Shown: piece after piece, positions 44,941 to 56,700 of the stretch
Layout: each line of letters starts with the position of its first letter
Numbering within the stretch: position 1 is the stretch's first letter
Assembly (NCBI GenBank): GCA_016584495.1
Contig: WAID01000009.1
Coordinates: forward strand, 3,410,001-3,474,000
DNA: 64,000 nt
Origin: Celoporthe dispersa
Lineage: Eukaryota > Ascomycota > Sordariomycetes > Diaporthales > Cryphonectriaceae
Direction of reading: 5' to 3'
The notes under the pieces: generated by a model
Seen by the model: the letters and a program-made list of their open reading frames with translations, nothing else
Told to the model about the DNA's origin: nothing
The model's database searches: none
Position numbers and translations under genes: made by a program

Positions 44941-46480
44941 ATGCGCTCCTCACTGGTAGCGGCACTGCAGGTGCCTCTTGTCCTCTCTTCTGAGCTCGCG
45001 CCCGTCGCCTTGTCGGCCAGCACCAGCAGCAACACATGTGTCGTCCAGCCCGGCCCCAACGGCACAGACTCGGCGCCCGCCATCATCCAGGCTTTCGCGC
45101 AGTGCGGGCACAACGATGCAGGCGCCACCAGGGGCAAAGTCGTGTTCCTGAACGAGACGTACAGCGTCAAGTCGGTCATGAACACGACGGGCCTCAGCAA
45201 TGTGGACGTCGACCTGCAGGGCACGCTGCTCTGGGACACCAATATCCCATACTGGCTGGACGCCTCGCTGCCTGTGGGGTACCAAAACCAGACCAGCGCG
45301 TGGCTGTTTGGCGGCGAGGGCGTTAGGTGGTATGGGCATGGCTATGGTACTCTCGACGGCAACGGGCAGGTGTGGTATGATTTTGTGAACGGGACCAACA
45401 ACTACCCGGGTCGTCCGCACCAGATCACCTTTACCGGCACGAGGGACAGTGTCTTTGAGGGTCTGCGCTTTGTGCAGAGCCAGATGTGGTGAGTAGAGCT
45501 GCTCTTCCTTTGTCATCTCATGTTGTTTATATCTGTTCAAAGGCCGGCTGGAACTTACACACTGAGGAATTAGGACTATGACCATCATCCACTCCGAGAA
45601 TGTCCTTCTTGAGGACATCTATGTCAACAGTACTGATTACGAACATGCTGTTGGCTTCGACTTCTCTTCTCTGAACGTAAGCTCCTCCTCATCACCAGGT
45701 GGCCACAGCCTTGCGCCGGAGGGGAAATGAATGAGCGCTGACATGAATTTCATCGAAATGACAGACCGACGGTGCAGACACGGTCTACGTGAACAACATC
45801 ACGTTCCGTAACTGGGTCGTCGACAACGGCGACGACAGCATCAGCATGAAGGCCAACAGCACCAACATCCTCATCGAGAACTGTGACTTCTACACAGGTC
45901 TGGGCATCGCCATCGGCAGCATCGGACAATACGGTAAGCCGGCAAGAGATACATGCATCCATGTCCTGACCTCCTCTGACACCAATTTTTCTCAGAAAAC
46001 GCCTTCGAGACCATCGAGAACGTCACGGTCCGCAACATCACCATCAACAACCAGATGCGCTACGGCGCCTACGTAAAGACCTGGACCGGCAACAGCACAG
46101 GCTACCCGCCCAACGGCGGCGGCGGCGGCCTGGGCTACGCGGCCAACCTGACCTTTGAGGACTTCAAGCTCGACAACACCTCCGGCATCTTCGCCATCAC
46201 GCAGTGCACGAGCTACAACTCGGCCACGGGCAACTGCGACACGAGCCAGTTCAACATCCGGGACCTGACGCTGCGCGGGTGGGTAGGGACCACGACGAGT
46301 GATGTCGTTGCTGAGCTGCAGTGCAGCGGGGCGAGCCCCTGCACGGGGATCGTGGTTGAGGGCGTGGATATTCTGGATACGGTGAACAATACGGCGCCTG
46401 CTAATTACTTGTGCGATAGCGTGGTGGCCCCGACGGGGTTTAACTGCACTGGGGCGCCCTGGGGAGAGAACAACAGGTAG
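44941..46480 (+). CDS. Secreted GH28 pectin-backbone hydrolase, rhamnogalacturonan/exo type
   Basis: Exons 44941-45488, 45574-45676, 45765-45933 and 45996-46480, total 1305 nt, 434 residues, phases consistent. Signal peptide MRSSLVAALQVPLVLSSELA. The right-handed beta-helix is visible as repeated NVLLEDIYVNST / NITFRNWVV / TNILIENCDFY strands. Catalytic-loop equivalents are TDGADT and NGDDSIS. The usual GHG motif is replaced by GLGIAIGSIGQY and RIK by YVKTWTG, typical of the exo-acting Rgx subgroup rather than endopolygalacturonase. NGGGGGLGYAANLTFEDF is also characteristic of that subgroup. It has many N-glycosylation sequons. It likely removes galacturonosyl or rhamnosyl-linked units from pectin. 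An upstream in-frame Met at 44851 exists but would bury the signal peptide. Confidence 0.88.
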
Positions 46481-46735
46481 AAGATAAGATGGGTTACTTG
46501 GACAGAATCTGTATACCAAAAGTGTGTGAATAGATGATTGTTCTAGATCTAGAATAGATTTCAGATAGCCCAAAGAAGAAGAAGAAAAAGCAAATTCATT
46601 CTTACTACTAGCACGTCCTCCTCTCTTGTATGAAGGACCCGGGGGGAGGTGGGGGAAGAAGTGGTTCAACAAAAGCATGATCTAAAGTACAAGCCAAAAA
46701 GCAACCAGACCTATTAAAGCATCTCGCTTATTCCT

Positions 46736-47233
46736 TCAATCAGCATTGATCACCTGCGAGTACCTAGGCAACATCTCATGATGATGCTCTTGTACATCCT
46801 TGCCGTCCTCCACAAGATCATATCCATCTTCCTCCCCGACCTCTGCCTTGACTTCAACCTGGCGCGCCTCTGGCTGCTCCGGCACGGAATAGTCCGATTG
46901 TTCTCCGTGCTTCTCAGCCGGCCACGACTCATAAGACTGCCGAGATGCCTGGTCGCGAGCCTCCTAAGGAAGACAGAGGTGGTCAGCAGTCAGCTACGTT
47001 GGGCATTTTAGGGGTGGGCGGGACGGAACGAGCGGACATACGACGTTGTTGTCCCTGGACTCCTTGGTCGTGCCGAACAGGGTCCGGATGGGGCCTGCGC
47101 GTCGGCGGCAGCCTGATGAATAGGAGCCTCCGCAGCCTCGTCGTCCGGCGTGGTGCTGAGAGTAATATTGATCCTCGGCCGCCAGGGGCGCGGAGGCGGC
47201 GGATCGAGCAGCGCGTCTCTTGTTGCAGCACAT
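46736..47233 (-). CDS. Small hypothetical protein, two exons
   Basis: Exons 47042-47233 and 46736-46963, intron 78 bp (GTATGT...CTTAG), 420 nt, 139 residues, phase 0 on both sides. The N-terminus MCCNKRRAARSAA has paired cysteines followed by a basic stretch, a layout also seen in other small fungal proteins and compatible with lipid attachment near the membrane (inference). The C-terminal half is acidic and glutamate-rich (SYESWPAEKHGEQ, VKAEVGEEDGYDLVEDGKD) and ends RYSQVINAD. No domain is recognised. Support comes from the clean splice and non-random composition. Confidence 0.55.
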
Positions 47234-47971
47234 TTTGTGGTTGTCTGGCGACTTTAAATAAACAAGAATGTGGGAAGAGTTGATATCAACCTTGATCGTA
47301 GATTGAAATGATGAAATGTCGATTTGTCTGAAGATCTCGAATACAAGTTGTGTCGTGACGAGAGACTTCCAAAGCCCATTTCGACCCGGGACCGGCTCGA
47401 TATTTAAATTACTTGCTGAACATGTTGATTTTAATCATGCCGCACACAAACAAAGCATTACAAAACACAGCCGTCTTCCCATCTGATCCTCCGACAACAT
47501 TTCATCCCAAGTGCTAACAACTCAACGCATACCACGCTGGGTCGAAGAGTAGTGGCGTTTCCCCATGACCATGCGAAACGCAAGACGAAATGCGCCACAG
47601 CGAGACGGACGAAAGTCTGCCCGGCGGGCGGATTCAAAGCGCAACAACCTAGGCATGGGGGCCGGTTCACTTATAGCCTCTCGCATTCGCATCGACGGAG
47701 CCTAGGTCACTGCACGAAAGCAATCCTTAGCCATCTGGGGAAAATAGGATTGAGGCCCATTTGCGAGCCATAAGCATTAAGCACAGCCTGAGCCGGGCGG
47801 ACCTGAAGATGGGCCCCCGGTGTGATCGCTGCTGTTGACGTAAACATGGTCGGCTATGCTAATTCAAGTCTAAAGGCTATGATGATGGACAGTTCCTGTT
47901 TGAAGGTAATTGTCTCCAAACATGGACGATAGCAAGTCTTGCCCCCCCCCCCCTTTTTTTTTCTTTTTCTC
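47234..47971. other. Intergenic; homopolymer C13/T9 near the sulfatase stop
   Basis: About 740 bases with no supported gene. A run of 12 C then 9 T at 47942-47962 lies 10-30 bp beyond the predicted sulfatase stop, a place where reads are likely to be unreliable. Confidence 0.5.
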
Positions 47972-50042
47972 TTATACCCACACATGCCAACTCGTCCCCT
48001 CCCGATAATCATACACAAGAGGCACCTGCGGCCCTCCGCATCAATGATATACCCAGGCTCACAACGATCAAACGAGACTTTGGCCTGCTCCTTATAAAAT
48101 GCATCAAACCTCACCTTGAGCGCGTCGGACAGGCTCTGTACGTCCCCACGCGGGTGGAGCACCGCCCACGGCTCGATACAGGTGATACCTTTACATGATT
48201 TGAGCACCATCATGAGCGAGTCGAGACGGTCGATGACGAGGCTGATATCCGTTCCCAGCAGGCGAGTTTCGCCGTCGGGAGAGAGGTTCTTCTGGTGGGC
48301 CTTGTCGTATAGGTTGTCCAGCTGTCCTGGATCCGTCTGCGGAGACTTCATTAGCACACAAATGAGCATTTGTTGGTCGAGTCTCCCAAGCATGCCCACC
48401 TTGATATCATAGAGCTCGTGCTCGTTGTTGCACCATACTGCGTAGTAGAGATCATAAGAATCCCCGATAATCCTCACGGCCTTGTAGGTGTTGTTAGTCA
48501 CGGTAAGCTGGCCCTTGCCATCTACATTCACAGGTGAAGATGTGTCGTCAGCTTTCACCCTGCCATCTGTAGTGGAGGGTAGGAGGGAGGGAGGGGGATC
48601 AGCAGGTAGTTCCTCCCTGTGCCGAGAAACGTACCGAACCCGCCGCCTTCGCCCTCAGCAAGCGCGAAGCCCCAGTACTCAACTGCTACATGCTCATGAC
48701 GCTTGGTCTCCCACGCCTCATCACCCACAGCAACCTCAGCGCCGCCATCAGACGCCGAACTGATGGGAATCGCCACGCCGTCGAAATCAGGCCTCGGCTC
48801 CGCCCCGACCATCTTCAGTATAGTCGGCGCAAGGTCGATATGCGTAGTCACTGCGTCCTCGGCTGCACCCTTGGGCACACCCGGGCCCCTCACAATCAGC
48901 GGCACACGGATGTCCTCCTCATACCCACACTCCTTCCCCGGCGGGAGCCGGTGCTGGCCAATGTGAAATCCGTTGTCCGAGCTGTAGACGACATACGTAT
49001 CCTCTAGGACCCCGGCGGCGTCGAGCTGTGCGATGAGCGCCTCCACCAGCTCGTCTACGGCCTGCAGGGCACGCAGGCGCTGGCGGTAATAGTGGTCCAG
49101 ATACTCCACGGACGAGTCGTTATGCTGCGGCAGTTCCCGGACCCAGCTCGCCCCGCTCGGCGCGTCCGGGTTAAAGTTGGGCGTCCTGGGGACCTCAACG
49201 CCCTCGAACAAGCCCTCGTGGCGCCGGGCGGGGACGGGCTCCGTCATCCGGGGCAGGTGTGCGTGCCTGTTGATGTCGATGTTGGAGTGCGGCGCGATAG
49301 GGGCGACGCCGAGGAAGAAAAGGCCTGTCGGCTGCGAGAGCCTCATCGAGGAGCCCCCGGGCCTTGGTGATAATGAGGTCGGAGGTGTGCTCGTTGTGGT
49401 GGCGGACTGGGGGGTTCTTGTTGCTCTGGTAGATGGGGTTGAGGTAGGAATAGGTGCCTGGGTCGAGCAGGAAGTCCGTGGATGTCCAGCCTGCCGGGTA
49501 AGGCGAGTGGTAGTTTGAGATGGTGTGGGAGTTGAAGAGCTTGCCCGTATAGTAGGTGTTGTAGCCTGCCTCCTGCAGCCAGACGGGGAGATAGTTGCTG
49601 TTGAGGCCCTGAGACACAAACTTTGGATATCCTCCTTGAGATGAGGCAGATATGCCTTGTCAGCACTCGGATGGCTTTTTTTATGACAAAGGGGACGGGA
49701 CTGCTTCTTACCGTATGGAGGGTTTACATCCGTCACGTTTGTGTTGTGAGGCTGCTTGCCAGTCCATAATGACACCCGGGAGGGACAGCATATGGCCGTG
49801 GTTGTGAAGTGGTTGGTGTAGGTGGTGCCCTGGTCCGCCAGATATTTCCTGAGCAGAGGCATGTAGGAGATGGAGTCCATGGCCGCGTCCTGGTCATCTG
49901 TGAGCACGAAGACTACATTCTTTGGTCTGCTCAGCGGGCTTGCGCCTTCGAGCAGTACTGCCTGGGTATCACGGTCCACAAAGGCCGCCTGTACAGTCGC
50001 GGCCAGCCAGGCTGACCATAGAACCGGCGGTGTAAAATGCAT
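47972..50042 (-). CDS. Secreted sulfatase (arylsulfatase type), two frameshifts in the sequence
   Basis: Exons 49712-50042, 48635-49631 and 47972-48566. Allowing one extra and one missing base, the total is 1923 nt and 640 residues with both splice phases right. Signal peptide MHFTPPVLWSAWLAATVQA. Sulfatase landmarks are VVFVLTDDQD (metal ligands), ICCPSRVSLWTGK (formylglycine position Cys85 in CxPSR), NTYYTGKLFNSH, SSDNGFHIGQH and DLAPTILKMVG. The +1 break lies at the T4 run near 49317-49320, between DEALAADRPF and FLGVAPIAPHSN. The -1 break near 48027-48031 joins DAEG to PQVPLVYDYREGTSWHVWV, a natural ending. It cleaves sulfate esters; the substrate is not inferable. FGly formation needs a maturation enzyme encoded elsewhere. 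Confidence 0.85.
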
Positions 50043-51554
50043 CCTGTCGCTGCCTCCTGAGCGTGCGAATAATTTACTGAGGCGATTGAAAAAGAAAAGA
50101 GAAAGGGTTGAAGTCTGCCGTTGTTTGAAGTGCGTGGGTGTCGTCGATTGCGGATTACACAATCGAATTACGCCATGCGGAACGTGCATGCCGTGATGTC
50201 GGGCCCGTTCCGGGGCCATTCCGGGTAGAGGGACAGTGCCTAACGGGTTTCACAGTATTTATTAGTGGAGCCATTCGGTGCCGTTGTATCGACACACCCG
50301 GCATACGATGCGGTGGCATATGTTTACTGCTGGTCTTCTCGTCTTAGTAAGGTCCTCATTTGTATGTTGTTTGTTTGGGAATGTGACCGGAAACTTCACG
50401 TGGAGGCAGATTTCACGCTCATGGCGCAAAGGCTAGAATTGGCCTTCTTGACCAGAACAAAAGGGTGGTTGTAGAGTATGGCATGGCCATGGCGACCTTC
50501 AGGCTGTAGGATGAGTATAAACATTGAGATCATGAGATCTGTGTGGCTCACAAGAGCTTGTTGTTTTGGCATGGAGGCCTGACGAGGCAGCTTGTGAGAG
50601 CAACAACGGCCACAGCCTCACACCCCAGCCAGGACGCAGCAGCTGTGGACACAGCGCAGTTCATGATGACAGCCTCGGCATGTTTTGTTCATCAGGACCG
50701 GGGGGAATCGTTTTGCTACTGGTTCCGCCTGTCCCGCACCGGGGCGGACCACCCCCAGATTGAGGATGCCAAGCCAGAGCTAAGAGAGGAGAGAGACCTT
50801 TGAGCATGGACCACGGACATCACATGCTCCGGTGTAGAAGAGCGTAAAGGGGACAGTGCTGACACGGGGAGGCGAGATGCGCGGAAGAGGCACAAGACTT
50901 GGCGCTGGCCGGTGCTGGCGCGAGAAGGCTGGAGGAGATGCCAAGAGGGACTATCGGCAGCCTACTGCAAATTTTGTTGCTCTCTCAAGGTACACAGAGA
51001 ACAGCACAGCGGGTGGGGGCTATCACGCTGTGCGCTAGATAGCGATAGCCCTACAACGCCTCAGCATGATCCCAGCACCCTCCAGCCACTGGAAGCCGCC
51101 CCGCCCCTGTCTTTCCCAGGCCCTCTGCGGGGGAAAGCCCCAGGCGGTAGTCTGGCGCGCTACCTTATCCACAGCGCCATGTCACAGGCTCCTCGCCCTC
51201 CTCGCCCTCCTCGCCCACCTGCCCGATCCGCCAAGTGACATTGCGATGCTGCAGTGCTAATCTGAGGACGAGACTAGATGAAATAAAGATAAAAACCATC
51301 TGATATGCGTGATATGCTCATACGATTACTTCCTGTCGTCTATCTCCCCCTCCGCCTCGTCAGGTTTCGAAACCGCTGAGACTTGACGCGTCCCAACCCC
51401 AACTTTGCAGCCCCAATTGTACTGTAACGACACCAGACTCCAATTCTCTCTCTTTCTTTTTTGGTTAATTCATCACCACCACCCCAACTTTTACCTAGCA
51501 ACAATGTCTTGAGAGACAACCTACACCAAGACATAAAACAAAACCATCTTCAGC
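50043..51554. other. Intergenic between divergent sulfatase and SGNH genes
   Basis: About 1.5 kb, several short frames without family signal. Pyrimidine-rich sequence at 51180-51480 probably belongs to the 5' region of the SGNH hydrolase gene. Confidence 0.45.
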
Positions 51555-52822
51555 ATGCCGCCGCCCATATTATTAGCAGGGCTTCTCGCCCTCTACTTCT
51601 CCTCTCTCTCCTCAGCCCAGCTTCTAATCCCCGGCTCGGCTCCCGACCTCGTCTCCACCGGCGACGTCACTGGCATAGGCACCACCAACACCATCAAGGT
51701 CCTCGTGTGCGGTGACTCGATTACCCAGGGCGCAGAGGGCGACTTCACCTGGCGCTACCGCCTGTGGGAGTGGTTCCGCGGCAACCAGCTCGCCTCTCTG
51801 TTCTCCTCGTCGTCGGCCATTGACCACCTCTCCCCGGCCCTCGAGTACGTCGGCCCCTACAACGGCACCCTCCCCAGCTCCGTAGGCGCCTCCAACCTCG
51901 ACACCACCACCCTCGCCACCTGGGGCGCCTACGCACCGCAGGTCGACCCGGCCTTCTCCCCCGGCGGCGGCAGCAGCCACTTCGCCGTCTATGGCAAGCC
52001 CGCATGGCTCGTTGTCGACGTCCTGCAGGAGCAGGTCGCCGCCTACCAGCCCGACCTCGTCATCCTGCACCTCGGCTTCAACGACTTTGCCTGGTGGACC
52101 CACCGCGCCGCCGACCTGCTCGAGAGCATGCAGAAGCTGGTCTTCATGGCCCGCCTCGGCCGCAGCGACGTCAAGCTGTTCATCGCCGACGTGAGCCACC
52201 GCCTGCTCGTCCAGGGCCGGGAGGATATCCCTGGTACCACCGACGAGTATAACGCCATGCTGGCCCTCAAGGTCCGCGAGTGGTCCACCCCAGAGAGCCC
52301 CGTGATGATGGTCAGCGTCAGCGAGGATTATGACTGTAAGCTTTCTCCCACCCTCGGGCGGCGGAGGAGGAGAAGCAGAGGAAGAAGAAGAAGAAGACCG
52401 AGAAGCTGACCACATCCAACTCCTTGGATCCCTCCAGGCCATGTCGAGGCCTGCCCCGCCGGCGCAGACGGCCTCCACCCTAACGCCCTGGGCGACTTCC
52501 AGATCGCCCGCGCCTACACCAGAGTCCTCCACGAGCAGTTCCTCTTCGGCACCGGACCCCTCGAGGTCCCCGCCCCGGCCGACATCCCGGGCTTCTCATC
52601 GCAGTCCTCGGCCTTCAAGTTCCCCTCAGGTGCCGCGGCGGCAGGGCGCCTCCCTCGCCCCCTGCCGGCGTCTTCATCGCCTTGTCGTTCCTGTGCCTGC
52701 TCGTCGTGGTTGCTATTCTCCGCCCGCGCTGGCTGAGGCGCAGGGGTGGCGGTGGCGGTGGTGCTGCGGAGACAAAGTATGAGCGCCTGCCGACGACGAG
52801 ATATAGTCTGGATAGGAGGTGA
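51555..52822 (+). CDS. Secreted SGNH (GDSL) hydrolase with C-terminal membrane anchor, one frameshift in the sequence
   Basis: Exons 51555-52335 and 52438-52822; with one base added 1167 nt, 388 residues. Signal peptide MPPPILLAGLLALYFSSLSSA. Block I is VLVCGDSITQG (Ser55), the block III-like motif is LGFNDFAWW (Asn), and block V is DGLHPN (Asp271, His274): a complete SGNH set. After the catalytic domain a P/A-rich linker leads to the hydrophobic segment AGVFIALSFLCLLVVVAIL and a basic tail. The anchor lies one frame away from the domain; the switch is at the GGG run 52644-52646, where a fourth G would restore it. Esterase acting on wall or surface polymers is the usual role; the substrate is unknown. 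Confidence 0.82.
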
Positions 52823-53733
52823 GGGCAGAGCAGACACGTGGACGACTGGTACGAAGATGCACCCGCCTAGATGAACCCTCGCTGGCCCTGCCGTCAATCT
52901 TGCGCTGCCAATTCCGCGGCCGCGAGAGGCACGCACGCATAGCTCTTGAGAAGCAGGCGCCGGTACTTACGACCCGATGAGTGCTGCACCTCCGGGACTG
53001 TCTTGTGTGGGCCCGGTCACACGAACCCAAGCGGTCATGACGCCACGGGCCTTTTGAGATACATATAAATTTCAGCACCACATGCATGTCATTGTTGGGT
53101 TGTTGATACGGGATACATACATACCTAGATGTACAGATGGCGGGACTAGACAGAAGACCACACACCCCTTGGAACACTACAAGAGGTTCCTTCCAAGACA
53201 GGAGGATGGGGGTGGTTAGATAGACGCACTGACAATGACTTGATACCCAGGCTCAGAAGTAGAGGCAAAGAATCTCCAAATAATATTAAGCGATGAAAAA
53301 AAGGGAGCAGAGGAAGAGCCCAGAAAAAGAAAAAACAAGTAAACAAAGAAATGATAATGCATATATGAATGACACTGCGATGCAACAATACACCCCCAGA
53401 GAACAACATCAAGTCTTGACAACGTTTTCGACGTAATAAAAGAGGCCGGGGGGGGGGGATACCAAGAAAGAAAAAAACAACCACCCATAAGCCCCACCTC
53501 AAAATCCACGCAAACGTCAAGTCATACCTCGATACGTCTTGACAAAGTAAGTACACATATCTGTACCGGTTATCAACCCAAGATTAATTATGACCAACAA
53601 ACCCTCTCCCTTTTCCTCTCCCGAACCAGACAACAACGCCAGGAAATGCTCTCATGGTTTGTATACTTTAGGCAAGGCAGAGAAGAAACAATAGATAGTA
53701 AAAGAAGCCCTGATTTAAAAGAGCAACAAGAAC
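52823..53733. other. Intergenic between convergent genes
   Basis: 3' flanks. A run of about ten G occurs at 53448-53458. No coding signal. Confidence 0.5.
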
Positions 53734-56700
53734 TCATATAGCGTGGAATCCACCCATCGAGGGCCCATGCTGCTGCTGCTGCTGCTGCTGCTGTTGTGGG
53801 AAATACGAGCCTGGGGTCAGCGGGCTCACGTTCATCGCTACCCTGCTGGCTGAGGCAAGCCTGGCCTGCGCGCGTCCCATGCCTTGTTGTTTATACAGCA
53901 TCGCCCGTTCCACCGGCGTCAGCGGGGAGACCATATCGTCCATCTCGGCGGCCTCGAGAGTCGCATAGTCTTGCACATCCGTGCTGGTGGTAGCAGGATT
54001 GGCTTGCGCTGCCGATGGTGCTGTGGCCGGTGTCACAGGCGGCCCGGTGTGCCTCGCAGTGGATGTGGAGGTGCGTGCAGACTGGGGTGAGGAGGTCGCC
54101 TGGGCTGTCGAGGCGCGCGGGAAGACACTGTACCGTGGAGACTGCTGCGGCTTGGGGGAAGACGAGGAGTCAGGGGGGCTCGCGCCCTTCTTCTGAGGAG
54201 GTGTCCGTGTTTCCGGTGAGCGGACTGCGCTGGCAGGCCTCGGGCCGCCCTGCTTGGGCGTCGCAGGCCCGCTCTCGAGCTCCTCAAGAGAGTCGTACTG
54301 CGCCTGGTTGCCATCTTCCTCCTCGGACCCCTCGTCGTCCTCCATGTAGAACGTCTCTGTTACCGGGCTCGGGCTCGGGACATCTTCTTGCTCTTGTTGG
54401 TGGTTCCGCCTGGCGGCCTTCTGCGGGTCCGGGCTGTCCCGGGCCCCCTGGGCCTGGATGTTGGCGCTGGCGAGGAGCTTCTGCGCCTCGTCCGCCCGGA
54501 GCGTGTCCTCCTCGTCGTCTTCTTCATCGTCCCCAGTGTCTTCGGCAGACACATCCGCGCTGTCGCCCCGCGAGGTGTTGGCGCCCTCCGTTAGGGATTC
54601 GCACGACACCGCACGAGACAGCTCGCCGTTGTCGCCGATCACCAGGGTCCCAGAGATCCTGGGCGGCTGGGCGATCGCGTCCATGCTTACCCCCAAGCCA
54701 GCCTTCCCATCATCGTTGTTGTGCTGCAGGACCAGCTCTGGCGACGTGGCCCGGCTGGTCCTGTCCTGGGAGGTGTCAGGCGACGCAGCAGTCATCTGGC
54801 CGTCGGATGAAGTGTTGATGCTGCCGTTGAGGCTAAATGTGTCATCCGTGACAGGCGTGAACGGCGAGAAGGGCGGCAGCTGGGGTGCCATGCTCTGCAC
54901 TCTCACCCAGGGCGAGAGAGGTGCCGTCGGCTCTTTGTCCTTGTGGGTGGTCTTGTCCGAGCCTGAAGATTTCGGTGGCCTCAGCAGCGAGTTGGACGAC
55001 GACGACACTGATTTCATCCCGCTTGAGGCGCTATGGCTGTGGCTATGACTGCTGTGGTTCTGCAGCCCAGGCCTGAGAGCGTTGCTGGCCATCCGCCGCA
55101 AGCTGCTCCCGAAGCCAAAGTTGGACTTCTTCCGCGCTGCGACGAACCCAGCCTGCACCACTGGCGGGCTCGTGGCGAGGTTGATGTTGCCGAGGATAGG
55201 GGACTCAGGACCAGCCTCGGCTTGACGGATGCTGTTGGAGCGCTTGAAGGCGTGGATGGCAGAGCCGGGTAGCTCGCTCGGGTCGGGGCTGCCGACGCTC
55301 GTAGGAGGCGTGTTCACGACGCTTGTCGTCGGCGCCAGACCTGCGCTGTCGAGTGCAGTGACGGCGGTCGTTGCTGTGGTGGTGCTGTGATGGGTAGCAT
55401 TGCTCGCGTCGCTGCCTTTCCGGGTGTGGCGAGGCGCAGGCGTCTGCACTGATGCCTGTGCTGCTGGGTGGTTACTGATGGGCGGTGCAACAGCCGGGTG
55501 CGCGGGGAAGACAGGCGCTGAGCCCACCGCAGGCGAGTCACCGTTCGATGAGCCAGCTGTGTTCCCGCCGGTCGAGTCACTCCGCGTCCTGCTGTGGCCC
55601 AGCTTCGACGGGCCGTGGATGGAGAATGTGCCCGCCCGGTTGACACTACCAGCCAGGTTGGTCGGGCTGCTGCTGCGGATCGAGCTGGCCCCCGCCACGT
55701 TGGTGAGGCTGCTGCTCTTCCGCACCGAGTTCGCCAGGCTGTTGCTTCTGACCTTGAGGGCTCCCGGCCTGTCGCGCCCTTCGCCACCAAACGCCTTCCT
55801 CACAATAAGCTGGAACTGGTCCAGCATGGTTGGGTTGTCCACAATCTCCTCCATCGTGATGGAGAAGCCGTCGAGGTTGTTGCTGAAGAGGTTCGTGGAG
55901 AGCTCGCCGACCAGCCTCATCGGGATCGCGTCGGTGATGAAGTCAGCCAGCTGAGCGGCGGGGACGAGCGAGCCCCAGAGGTCGTAGAAGGCCGCAGAGG
56001 TGACGTGCTCCTCTGGCACGCCCAGGGTCCTCGGGTCGAGCGTGCTGCGCCAGGCATCCTCGATAGTAGACTGGATGGTGGTGATCTGGTCCGGCGACAT
56101 CTTGGCCTCCAGCTGCGCGAAGTTGACCCTGATCGAGCCGCCGCCGAACGGGTTGTTGAACGTGACGCCGGCGGGTCCTGCAGTTGGGTTGCCTGCGTAC
56201 ATGCTGTTGGCGAGTGGGATCTGCTTCGCGAGAGCCGAGTACTGCGCCGCCGTCGGTACGATCGACTGCATGATGCTGACGCCCGTCAGCAGGCCCACGA
56301 AGCCACAGACCTTGTGGAGGACCTCCTGCGCCAGGTTCGCAGGGACACGCTGCTCGCAGAACGACACTGAGACCTCCAGCTCCTCGTCGCCTTCCAGCCT
56401 CGCCTGCGCACTCGCAGCTTGTCTCTCAGACCCGTTGGAGGCTGCGGCACCTGCGACTGGCTTGTTCCTGAGGAGGCTCCGCACCAGGAAATCCGGCATG
56501 TCCACCACGTCGCTCTCGATCACGCTGATCTTGCACAGGGCCGCTCCCAGCTTGAAGCTCTTGGCCTTGCCGTCCATAAGCAGCTCCGCGTCGGTTCGGT
56601 GCTGCACGATGGTGCTCAACCGTGTCCAGTACGGCCACGGCGTGCACTTTTCCACAATGTCCAGCATGCCCAGGTTCTCGTACGGCATGCCCGCGGTCCT

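Noticed and set aside
51624..52532. Minus-strand frame of about 300 codons opposite the SGNH hydrolase
   Set aside because: Gly/Ala/Val/Glu-rich antisense shadow of a GC-rich gene.
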